From: Astrocystis sublimbata
Lineage: Eukaryota; Ascomycota; Sordariomycetes; Xylariales; Xylariaceae
Direction of reading: 5' to 3'
Assembly (NCBI GenBank): GCA_022453515.1
Contig: JAJNNY010000077.1
Coordinates: forward strand, 88,832 to 152,831
DNA: 64,000 nt
Shown here: positions 46,248 to 57,371 of the stretch, in pieces
Position numbering within the stretch: position 1 is the stretch's first letter
How the letters are laid out: each line of letters opens with the position of its first letter
The notes under the pieces: model-generated
Database searches by the model: none
Seen by the model: only the letters and a program-made list of their open reading frames with translations
What the model was told of the DNA's origin: nothing
Translations under genes and position numbers: made by a program

Positions 46248-47169
46248 CGTGTGTGTAGCTAGGGGCTTGAAGACTTCGAGTATTCCTATTCAAAGGTAAG
46301 GGCAGATGTTACTCACCCAACAATGTCAGGTAGGTTGTCAGCGCTCACGATTAGGGATCACGAGGAAAACATGTAACACGAAGGATGGACCGCGATGGAG
46401 GGCGGCCACTCTTAAACCTCAGACTTCATTGCTGCACCGTGACCTACGCTGTGTACCTACTTATCATGAAGACATCATTCTGTGTCGATCTCGGTCATAC
46501 TGCATCTCCATATGAAAAGGCTTTCGCGGTTCTGTTCCTGAAGTAATCGATATCCTTGTTATGGAAGCATGCGATTGGTGTGTGATCCGCTACTCTGCAT
46601 CTCCTCCGTGTGTTACTTCGCCTGAATCAAAATGATTCATCCTGCGACGGAGGGTTATTGTCCCTAAGGCGCCTCTAGCATCCATCAATTAGTGCTTACA
46701 CCCCACCACTAAGTCCCCCTAACGGTCAGTCTGCGGGCCTGAAAGAACCCACCTCGCCTGCTGTAGCTGTGATAGTTCTAGCGGCGGGGAATTCCTACCT
46801 CCGCTTGGTAGCGTTGCGCTTTTTCGTCGCTGCAGCATCTAATCTGAAGACTAGCGGGCGGCGGATGCGCATAGTGCATTGATTGATTGAAGGCACCAGC
46901 AGCTGCAGTCTTACGATGCCAATGCCTCCTCAAGTTTGGCAACTATGTGCAGGATGCCTTCTTTCTCGCTTCAGCTATGGTGCCCCTTTCTTTAATTGCT
47001 GCTACACCGGATCCGCCAAACATACCAGGTAGGTACTGTGAGCAGCGCGCAGCACTCCATTACTGATTTAACAGACTGCGCATGGTTTCATGTTTCTTAT
47101 TTAGCTGATCTGACTAGAGACTACACTTGATCTTGATTGATGATCCCCGATAACATGTATGACCGTACA
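46248..47169. other. Intergenic region between tannase and SDR genes
   Basis: 0.9 kb. A GTGAGT...GAATAG pair near 46290-46325 (minus strand) may be a very short 5' UTR intron of the tannase gene. No coding sequence seen. Confidence 0.4.
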
Positions 47170-48268
47170 CTACGAACTTAGTTCTTCGATGATGGTCTCG
47201 ACATTTGCAAATGCTAGCTCACTCATTGTCTCTTTCCATAACCTAGGCATGACACGTTCCTTGTCTGGTGTATATACGAAAGGCGCCATGCTGGACCAGA
47301 GGTTAATTGATATATCAAGATAATGCTGTAGGAAGAACTCACGGAGTCAGTTTACAGTCCTCAAGATAATACCCATGCGCCTCGTCGCCACGGTTCACCG
47401 CAGCGTCAACCAAAGACCTTGCGCCGACCGATGGTGAGCGGCCAAGAAGGCGAGCCATGAAGTCAACTCCGAAACCGAAAGCGGTGCCATTGACATCCCG
47501 AGTCAAGCCAGAGCTGTGGCACCAACCAGGGTTTGCGCAGTTGATGATGGCGACAGAAGGGGGCACTCGCTTCGCCAGTTCCGTGACGAATAGCTGCGCA
47601 AGAAGCTTGGAGTTGGCGTATCTTTCATGATGGTGAAAGCTGGGCTCGTGCTTGTCGAAAGACGGCAACAATGGATCTTCGTTCTTCTGCTTCAGATCAT
47701 ACCAAGCAGCCGTGTCAGAAGAGACTACAGTGATATGACCTGGCTGTGATCCGTGCGCCTTGGCTTTCAAAATCGGAAGCAGTCGAGTCAGAAGAAGCAC
47801 CGTGGATAGGTAATTGACTTGGACATTCTCCTCATGGCCAGTAGAAGGTACCAAGTTTATAGTCGTTCGGTAGATACCGGCGTTGAGCACTACTACATCG
47901 AGACGCTCGAGGCTGTTGGCACGATCGACGAAGCTCATGATAGAATCGTATCGTAGGTAATCAAGGTGCCACACCTCGACGACTGGCTTGTTTTTCCTTC
48001 CCGCAGATAGGTCATCTATAAGTGTTTGTTTCTTCGATTCGTTACGAACCCCCAGGATCAGCTTGCTAACGCCTAGATCTAGAAGTTGACGCGCGCACTC
48101 GAGACCAATGCCACCGTTAGCACCGGTGATCAAGGCAGTTTGGTCAGACAAGTCGACATCGTATCGAGATAGCAATTTAGGATTCACGAAGAGCTGGCGA
48201 TAGAGGAAGTGACCGAAGGATGCCTCCTTCTCAGGTGTGACCTCGAAGACTGTGGTGTCTTGTGTCAT
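47170..48268 (-). CDS. Short-chain dehydrogenase/reductase (retinol-dehydrogenase-like)
   Basis: Two exons, 47343-48268 and 47170-47290, give 348 residues. The SDR pattern is complete: ALITGANGGIGLECA for nucleotide binding, LDVVVLNAGI, ITVVSSD with Ser, and the catalytic YANSK (Tyr-x-x-x-Lys), then NCANPGWCHSSG. The second exon adds the usual C-terminus of this fungal subgroup (MAPFVYTPDKERVMPRLWKE). The start is the ATG at 48268 (MTQDTTVFEV); the open frame extends to 48325 without another ATG. It reduces a carbonyl or oxidises an alcohol with NADP(H); the substrate is unknown. It is divergent from the truncated P450, 383 bp apart. Confidence 0.93.
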
Positions 48269-48651
48269 GATTTGTGAAGTTGTCCGATTTGAAGTGGGAG
48301 TTGATTTTGATTGACCAACAGTCACATCTAGGGCGCTAGCGACTCAACATTAAGAATCAGGTTGAAGTCGAGCTCGATTTGACCAACAAAGAAGAAGCAA
48401 CACTGAGACATTTGCCTCGGTACATTAGTGCCTGTGCCACCATGCCCCATGTACTAACAACATCATGGAATGTCCCCATGCGCGCAGGCTTGCGTCGGAA
48501 ATGTTTCCTTTGTTGCCTGCTATTTATTATCGGATCTATGCATACTAACAGATTTCCATTCAGATGCAATTATTTAGCGATTATTTTCCTCCATCTACTT
48601 GATTTTGCGATTTCAAGCACGTACATGTAGCTTTTGTACACCCTGCAAACC
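48269..48651. promoter_or_regulatory. Divergent region between SDR and P450 genes
   Basis: 383 bp, possibly a shared promoter. No operator recognised. Confidence 0.35.
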
Positions 48652-49643
48652 ATGGTGTTCACAACCTTGTTGCACTCGGCAGCTGCTTATATCAGCTACT
48701 TGCTGATAGCCTACGTGAGTGTATGCAACCGCTTCACGGAGATTTTATCTGATTGAATTATTCGTCAGAGTGGCCCAACCCAAGGATGCGAAACACGATT
48801 TCTACTCAATCGTCGCCGATTCTTTCAGCGACACTAGTCGAGGTGGAGATCTTTGGCTGGAAGCAATATTCTTCCTAGTTGCTGGTATGTGATCTAATTG
48901 CTAAGCTGGGATAGTAAGTAGGATGTATTGCATAACTAACACAGTCTCTGTCTGCTTTAGGGGGCGATACTACGGCTACAGCCATATGTGGCACCTTCTT
49001 CTACCTATCACGTTACCCAGAGTGCTATCAAAAACTCGCACACGAGATCCGCTCTACCTTCACAAGCGGACGAGAGATCAAGACTGGGCCCCAGCTGGCA
49101 AGCTGCCAATATCTCCGCGCCTGCATCGACGAGTCGATGCGAATGTCGCCGCCTGTATCGACTACCTTATGGCGCGAGCAAGTAAGGGGTTCTGACACCG
49201 CTGAACCGCTAGTTGTGGATGGGCATGTCATCCCCCGGAGCACCCTCGTCGGCGTGAACACATATGCTCTCCATCATAATGAAGAATACTTCCCAGATCC
49301 GTTCACTTACAAGCCGGAGCGTTGGATTAAAATCAACGCCAATGGCGTAAGCAAGCAAATCAACAGCGCCGCTTTCGCTCCATTCTCAATAGGGCCTCGA
49401 TCGTGCGCAGGCAAGAGCATGGCCTACCTAGAGACAAGCTTGTTCATAGCAAAAGCGCTTTGGTATTTCGACTTCGAAGTAGCGCCTGGAAAGCTTGGAG
49501 AGGTTGGGGGCGGCACTCCGGGTGAGAGAAGTGGCCGAGGGCGGCCCAAGGAGTATCAGATAGAGGACATCTTCACCTCGCGGCATGAGGGTCCTCACTT
49601 GAAGTTTGTAGCACGTGGAGACACATGTGAGGATTTTGAATAA
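48652..49643 (+). pseudogene. Cytochrome P450, 5'-truncated
   Basis: The C-terminal half of a class II fungal P450 is well preserved. From about 48768 it reads AQPKDAKHDFYSIVAD, then the I-helix FFLVAGGDTTATA across an intron at 48885-48960, the ExxR helix ACIDESMRMSPP, FTYKPERW, and the haem loop FAPFSIGPRSCAGK with the Cys ligand; it stops at 49643. About 250 N-terminal residues (helices A to H) are missing. Just upstream an ATG at 48652 starts MVFTTLLHSAAAYISYLLIAY, a membrane-anchor-like peptide; it can be joined in frame only with a weak GTGTAT donor. So either an internal deletion removed the middle or the anchor is chance. The product would be inactive. It would have been the oxidase of the accessory cluster. 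Confidence 0.8.
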
Positions 49644-50958
49644 AACCACAACGCCGGTTTACAAGTCTTACCCGTTTCACTCCCCATAAAGTGCCGTCTC
49701 CGGCAATTTTAGCTTTTGGCTTTACAACTTCACGATAGAGTATAATCCTGATATTCGCCTGAATTCATATGTTGTGCGTATATTGACTTGGGTGCTCCAT
49801 ATATACACGTGTAATAGACGTGCGAAGTCATGCAGCCAACACTGTCCAGGCCGCAACGTATGCGACAAAAGATTGTTTCATTGCCAGGGGCGGAATACAT
49901 AGCGCTTGAATAACGTTTGATTAATTATACCTTGCACTCAACTAGCCGGCATCGCAGCTCTGTGGCATTAGATATGTTGGAAAACGTGATTCGACTTTTA
50001 TTCCTTGTGGCAGTTGAGACTTGACTGTCAACCAAGATATTGGGGCAATACTTGTACGCCCCCTGAAGGCAGCCTTTAGAATTTTTCATTGGTCACGTGT
50101 TTATAAGGAAGCTGTATTATCGTGCCAGTGTATGGCGCAAACAATAATTTCCATAGGTCGCGCCATAGTTGCAACGTCGCAGGCCCCTTATTGATATTCT
50201 TACTCGCCGCTCGTGATAATTACCCCATACGACCCTACTCTTGGCTTCGGTGGATGGAGATACATATAGCCCCCAAATGATGATGGCTACGAGCTCGCCA
50301 TTACAATCCTTTCATTAACGAAACTAGGGTTGCCTGTAACACATCTGGGCTGTGGTCGAATATACTACCCTACCCGTATAAGTAGCCAATCGTCTGGCGA
50401 TTCATTGGTTACGCAAGGTTATCAAACCTCCACAGGGTCATTGGGGGTAGCGATCTACCGTCAATCTACTCCCGGCTATGCTAGGCGGATAGGGCGATTG
50501 TATCCAATAAGATGGTTGAAGCCACGTTTCATGTTGTTTGAACCCGGCCGAGGCCGATTTGATTTACCTGACTAAAGATACTAAAGAGAGTAACCAAATC
50601 TAAGCATGCTGGCAATACTATCGTGCTGATCAGAGTGACGATGACCAGATTTCAGCGGCTCAAGGCCCAATAATTGATGCTACGGTCATTTCTTGAACTG
50701 TGATACAAACCCCCATTCAGTTGCCCATATTTAGAACTGCCCCCAAAACAGCGCCCAATTGTAGTCGCACATAACCTTTGGTTGCAAAGGCGGCACATCA
50801 GTTAGTCCGCCTCGTCAGTAGTAGAGAGGGAGTGACTAGATAGAATAAATAATTATCAGCTTGATAATACTTTCAATGTTTCTCAGTTACAGTTTAGGCC
50901 AGCAGCAGTTCTTTTCTTGATATTTTCATGTTGCTCCTTTGGCGACACACAAACCAGA
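49644..50958. other. Intergenic region, 1.3 kb
   Basis: Between the P450 remnant and the DUF3433 gene. I see no supported gene. Confidence 0.5.
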
Positions 50959-53900
50959 ATGTATACAACAATGTCGCGGGAGATGTACTTGGCACGATCG
51001 CGTACTTCTTCTGTGTCCCAAGCTTTAGACAATGATCTACAGCCTGATCTCACTAGTAATATCAACCATCCTGCCTATTACGACAACAATGCTCGAGCGC
51101 CTCTCACGGAACCGAAAGCTGGAGCAGCGGCATCCAACACAAATGAAGCAAAGACATGGCTTCCGTACACACTACGCTGGCCATACATGATTTCCATCAT
51201 TGGGTTTACTTGCCTATTAGAGTTGGCCGTGGTAGTCGTTCACTCGATATCACAGCGAAACTTTGGACTCGTGGTGGACAACGGATCGGGTGTACTGCAA
51301 ATTGGCTCCAAATTCACGCCCACCTTACTCGCTACCATCTACGTCTTCCTCGTATCCGTTCTTTTAGACGATGTGAAACGTACTGAACCCTTCGCTCGGC
51401 TTTCTTCACCGGGTGGTGCACCGGCAAACTTCTCCGTCCATTGGACAGCGGATGCGTGGTGGGACGCTCTATGGGGCAGTCTTCCTCTCCATGGCAGGAA
51501 AACAAGCTGGGCCATGTTGTGTGCAGCATTGTCCTTCATACTGGGCTTCCTCGTTGTTTCCCCTCTGTCGTCCTCGCTTATTGTCTCTCAAACAATAATT
51601 TTGACTCAGGAAAAACACTTTGCGCAGCTCAACACGCGACCCAAAATGCCCTTGAAAGCAAAGCCGTTCTCTGAGACTTATTTTCGATCAATAGCTAGCA
51701 TCCTCAGAAACGTTTCCACCTCTGCTTGGATAAGGGATGATTATACCGTTATACCCTTTTGGCCGGCTTCCATCAATGATGCCCCATTAGGGCCTATTCT
51801 TCCCAGTGGTGATGAAACTTGGAAGGCAACGACAGCAGTATACAGTGTCGACTTGAACTGCGAGAAACTGCAAACAAAGCATGTCAGCGTGCCGGAGTCT
51901 AGTCTAAGTTCCATCACCATCACACTTATATCACAAACAGGTTGCGAGATAAGATACACTTATGGGGATGATCTCTATTTTATAGATGGAAGTATAGTTT
52001 GGACAGCACCTACTGATACAAGCAACGTATCGTCGTCATACTCCATCAGAGACGGGGAATCCAACCCGGCCCATTGCTCTCAAAATGAATACTATTTCGC
52101 TCAAGTCGGAGATCCGGAGGTTAATACTACTGTTGTAGGCGAAGCATGCAGAGCTTCGTATTATACCGGAGACGCGGTTGTCACGGCAAAGCTCATCAAT
52201 GGTCAATCTACCATACAAATTGATGAACAGCAGTACTACACTAACCGTCAGCCTATTTCGCCTACAACAGTCGACATATCGACATTTCAAAATGCGTCAG
52301 TGAGTGCGGATTGGGCCATCCATTTAAGCGCATGGGAAGTGGTCAGATACACGCGGGGCCTTGATAATAATGTTGTTGGACCTGGAAACCTTTTAGCCGC
52401 GCTTTATGACTTTTCGCCAAAACTAATGGCAGAGGAATCACTAGATCGGCGAAGGGACCTAATACAGCGTGTAAAGCGACGTTTCTTTGGTGAGCTTCTT
52501 CGAGATTGTTTTGACGAAGCCCAAGCTCACAATGCTATTCAAATCCGTGGAACAATTAGCACAGATTCCCGCCGGCTTGTTGTTGTCTAGGCCGTCGCTT
52601 TCACTCTCGAAATAACCCTGCTCCTAATCACTGCCCTGTTATCGACTGTTTTCATGCTTACGCGACTGGCAACAAGACCTTTATGTCTTGATTCAGACCC
52701 AGCCTCAGCTACAAGCATGGCGAAAATCTTACCGGACGACCCCGGCACCATCCGGTCTTTTTCAGACATGCCCGCAGCTGCTGGCTCTGAAGACAAGGCC
52801 ATTTTGTCAAAGTATAGATATGCATTTGAAGAGGGTAAGATGCGGCTTCTAGTTCCAGAAGCTCGGACCGGCACCCACAACACTAGCGACAATACGTTAA
52901 AAGACGGTCAGACGCATCCAGACGCAGGATCAGCGAGATCAAAGAAAGTAAGAAAGTCGGCGGTTCTGGGCATAGCGTCACTCGCAACTTTATTAGTAAC
53001 CCTGACAATGGTGCTGATTGCAATACTTACGCTTTACATCTACTCCAAAGGGCACAAGCTTTACCAGAAAGCTTTCGCGTACACTGTCTCCGTCTCTGTC
53101 AAAGGTGTGGACCTCGGTGATGTAAACCCTGCTTCGATTCTGACAACGCTGGTCGCCATCATCATAGGATTGTGGTGGGGGTCGCTTGATACCAACCTCC
53201 GCAGAACTCAGCCGTTTCTCGCTATGGCAAAAGGGCCTGTGATTGCATCGAAAGGTGCATCCATATCATATCGTTCATCCTACCTCTTATGGGCTTCTAC
53301 TCGGGCAGCTAAAAGAAAGCATTGGGTACTGTTTCTTGTGTGTAATGGAACTTTTCTTACCCAAATACGTATGTGAACATACATATCTTCTTTAATTCAC
53401 GAGTATCTGCTGACGAAGATTGTGGGCTCTCAGTCACCATAGCAATGTCCTCTCTGTGGTCTCGACAACCAGAAATGATTTCAATTCCCGAGCAGGCCCC
53501 AAAAGCACTGGAACTACGTCATGTGCCGATTGTCGTAACGGGCGTGTTGTCGACTGATCCAAGGGGGTCGGATAAAAGGTCGACAGCTTTGTCAAATCTG
53601 TATGGTGATTTGAAGGCATCGTGGATCTACGGTGCAGTCGTACAATTATCTCTCAATGGGCCGGAACCGTCTTGGAGTTCTAAAGGATGGAACTTCGTTC
53701 TAGTCGACTTAGCATCAACCAACACCCAGAACACAAGTATTCGAAGTACACTACAAAGTTTAAACTCAACGCACGACTTCTTGACAAAGGCCACACTTAA
53801 TACGTCTGCTATCCGCGGTCGATTGGAGTGTACAGAATATCCCTTCACGGACACTGCAGAATTATGGATGTCGAACTGGAAGTTGCCCGCGGATAAGAAA

Positions 53901-55358
53901 TTGGATCCCGACATTAGTCACGCTTATGAGTTGAACAATGAATTAATCATCGGAGAATATTTCGATACCATTATAGACGACTTTGGTAATAGCACAACGA
54001 CACTATTCACCAGTGATAGGCGTCTACAATGCTGCAGCAATACTACCAGTGACAGGAACAATCAGGCATCGATTGGGTACTGGTCTCCGAACCTGGCAGG
54101 TACGCCCTATCCTCATATCACCAACGTATGGCCAGCGAACTTTACAGTGAAGTGGATACGAGGACATGCCATAGAGGCAAAACTGTCGGAACTTGATGGC
54201 ACAAACGTTACTGCAGATGAAAGAGTTCGTCTGTTATGGACTGAGCGGCCTCGAATGGCAGCAATCAATTGTGTGCCAGTTTTTGAGACGGCCAACGCAA
54301 GCGTAACTGTTGATGCAAGAAACGGTCGTGTGGTTGAGTTCAACCTCCTTGGCCCACCACAGGAGGACATGTACGCATGGACTAGCGATTTTCTCGCTTA
54401 CAAGCAGCCCGGTATTAGTGAAACCTTTACCGATGTGAATATGACAACCAGTCATGGAATCCTCTTCATTCTTGGGCTCCTCGGTGCAGCAGATCTGGAA
54501 AACTTGATAGGCGCCACGAGAATCGATGATACCGAAGGTTCGGACTCCTGGGGCATATCGAAAGCAGAAAGGTTAGAGGAACAAACATTCAATATCCGCG
54601 AGCCGGGCATGAACATGGACTATATGACCTATGCAATGTTGTCCCTCGTTGGCAAAAACCACAGCGCGCTATTAGACGTCGAGACGCTCAAGCTGACGGC
54701 CAATAAGACATTCTCGACCTTTTTCCAACACTTTGTGAATAATAACATCAACATGACTAGCGGGGGTTATGTATACCAGTCGCCAAATGAGAATCTTTCA
54801 GCAGACATAGGGGAGCCAGTTCCAGAATTTAGGTCTCCCTTCCCGCCAAAAATACCAACAACGGGAAGCAATGACACCAAAATTATCCCGAAAAAGGTCA
54901 CACCGATAATTATATCTCAGCCCATGGAAGTCTTGTCAATGTCCGAGCCTGCCGCGTGGCTTTGCATCGTGATTTTGTTCTACCTCATCATCACATCCGT
55001 GTTGCTGGCAATCGCCGCAAGACGCTACAATCGATTACTTCTCCGACCGGTTAATAGCATTGCCGACATAGCATATCTCGTGGCTGGCAGTCATGATCTT
55101 CTCAAAGTCGCTAAAGAAAGGTCCCTCGAGAGTCTGAAGCACGACTATACCATCAAGGCAAAGCTAGATTGGTTCACCACGAACCAAGGCGACCGGCGAT
55201 GGGGCATCGAGCTTGTCGATAAACCTGACTCAACTGCTTCACGCACGCCCTCCCGAGAGTCAGACGCGACATTGATCTCTAGCGACAATAGCGCTGCGGA
55301 GGAGGAAGCCTCTTGGTACGATACCACGGTGTCGGAGATCATGGCCATTGGGGTTTGA
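50959..55358 (+). pseudogene. Large DUF3433 membrane protein with an in-frame stop
   Basis: The reading frame starts at ATG 50959 (MYTTMSREMY; a second ATG at 50971) and is open to TAG at 52588-52590. It continues in the same frame with a hydrophobic segment (TLEITLLLITALLSTVFMLT), crosses one intron at 53369-53433 (GTATGT...CTCAG) and ends at 55358: about 1444 codons in all. Two DUF3433-like halves are visible, each with helices then KRTEPFARLSS or RRTQPFLAMAK, the latter completed across the intron by TIAMSSLWSRQP. Long extracellular regions carry many N-glycosylation sequons. A C-terminal helix (WLCIVILFYLIITSVLLAIA) precedes a cytoplasmic tail. The TAG lies where Gln is plausible (CAG to TAG), so the gene may be nonfunctional, or two shorter products are made. 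Function of the family is unknown. Confidence 0.75.
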
Positions 55359-56160
55359 TTCAAGCATGAGAACGTCGCGGCGCAGTTGGGAACCTAGCGT
55401 TATAACATGCGGTGTGATATGGTGCAAGACGAATAGGAATGCCCCCGACCTTCTAGAACTCAATACCATATGATAGCGGAGCGGGCTCATGCATCGCCAA
55501 TGCACCTTTAATCTCTGATGAGATCCTCTGAAGATCCTTCTCGAACCTTCCAAGGGCCAGACTGTTTGTTGAACTCTTTGAACATTGAGTGCATGGCAAG
55601 GGATTTACTCACGTCCCTGGGAAAAACTTCATTCGTGTGGGAATCAGACACGAGAGTTAAGAATAGCTAACTAGCATAAGAACTTTGGGGAGCTATGTAT
55701 GGTAGGTAGTAAGTAGACTTGGCATTGGACCCTGTCCCACACTCATCATTGGACCCTTGTGACGATCTTGCGATTCTTCATACGTCCAAAGGAGCTTACC
55801 GCTGCTCTACCTACCTACCCATTTACAATAAGATAGATAATATAGTGACCCAACTGCGTATGAAGCGCTTGGTATTGTGTTCAAGAAGCAGAACACACAG
55901 GCTGATGAGCAAACATTGCATTGCCGAAATAGCTCTTAGAGGTAGTTGGTTATATTGTTCGTTTATTCAAGCCATGCAAAAAGTCCACATCGACTTGATA
56001 CTAGCTCACAAGTAGACAAAGGGTAGCAGAAAATGATTAATCACAAAAAACGAACAGATGGATAAACAACTATGAAAATATCCTATTAGAAGAGAAAGAC
56101 AAGAAAGAACTGCTTACTTAATCAGTATGATACATACGACTAAAAGAAAAGGAAAAACTT
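55359..56160. other. Intergenic region upstream of the tRNA gene
   Basis: No gene seen. CCTA repeats at about 55808-55818. Plus-strand A-rich sequence just before 56161 is the T-rich terminator of the minus-strand tRNA. Confidence 0.5.
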
Positions 56161-56253
56161 GGGTCTGGCCGGGGATTGAACCCGGGACCTCGCGCACATT
56201 GAATGCAAAGGGTGTACCCTAAGCGCGAATCATACCACTAGACCACCAGACCC
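56161..56253 (-). tRNA. tRNA-Pro (AGG) with a 20-nt intron
   Basis: On the minus strand the 93 bases fold as a tRNA: acceptor GGGTCTG pairs with CAGACCC; D arm TGGTCTAGTGG; anticodon stem CGCGC with GCGCG; anticodon AGG in loop TTAGG; T arm CCGGG-TTCAATC-CCCGG. About 20 extra bases lie after anticodon position 37, the standard place of nuclear tRNA introns. A T-rich run follows downstream on the minus strand (Pol III terminator). CCA is not encoded. Confidence 0.93.
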
Positions 56254-57371
56254 TCATGACCAAGTACCTATGCATTGCGTACTTCGATGAATTTGTGATT
56301 TGAAACTAGAGCTTATATATCCTTTTGTTTCCTTTCGAGCATGTAAGTTGCCCACTGCCTATATTCCAAAAAATCTCAACCGTTGTTCAATGCCTAGTAC
56401 CTAACTCAGTCCATGCATAATTAGTATGTGCACCTGATATTACAAGTTAAAAGGGTTTGTTTATATAATATTACTTATATCTAATAGGCAGGCCGAGATG
56501 CCTAGCACGCATGACAATACAAGTGAACAAGTACGACTAACTACAGCATCCCGGATTTAGCATCGCATAATACAGCTGCCAGATTCGTGGATCGGTACCC
56601 AATTATATGCACCAAACACGCTCTGGCCTGAAACTACGTGTTCCCCTCCACGCGTGAGTGCGAATGGACGTTCATGACAAGCTGGACAGGCGAGGACAGC
56701 CGTCTCCGATTCGGGCACTGGAGACGCGTCAAATCGGTACCCAACACGTGCAGTGCGAAGTATCGTTGGTTTCGAAGTCGGGATGTGCCCTGCGAGGTCG
56801 AGCCAAGACCTGATTGATCCAAGTCGGGCTGCCAAACCCCCATCTGTTGTTATTTGTGTGTTATGGCCAGCGGGGGGGTTGGTGGGTTTTGTTGTTTACC
56901 TACCTACCATGTCTGTCATATGTTAACGGTCGGCGGACCGTCTCAACCATCGATGCGTCGCCCTTGTCGTCTTGGGTTTGTTTGTTATATGTGTCAGGGT
57001 GATATCGCCATGGGCGCCCATCCTTCCCAGTCCATACAAAATGCCAGATAAATAAGCTGCTGCTACGCAAGGCAGAGCGGTCGGCTGACTTGGTGCCTAG
57101 ATTGCATTGTTGCCCCGCGACGTGGGACTGGTCATGGATGGGCATGGATGAGAGGCGAGAAACGCATGAATGGATTGATGAGCGCCATCACCTTCGACAG
57201 CGCATATTACATCGACACAATTGTTATTTTATACAGACCGATCTTATTGCCTTTAATATTCCCTTCTACTATTTTATTTCTTTTCAAATCTTATTCTATC
57301 CTTATTGAATCAATCTTACAAGCTCGCCTCTTCATCCCCATAATACTCGGTCTCACTCCGAATCCGCAACC
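56254..57371. other. Intergenic region, 1.1 kb
   Basis: 5' of the RS/His-rich protein gene. CCTA repeats at about 56897-56908. No gene is supported. Confidence 0.5.

Noticed and set aside
52500..52600. Intron removing the TAG of the DUF3433 gene
   Set aside because: The GTGGAA donor with the TAG as acceptor gives 47 bp in the wrong phase, and no other pair fits.
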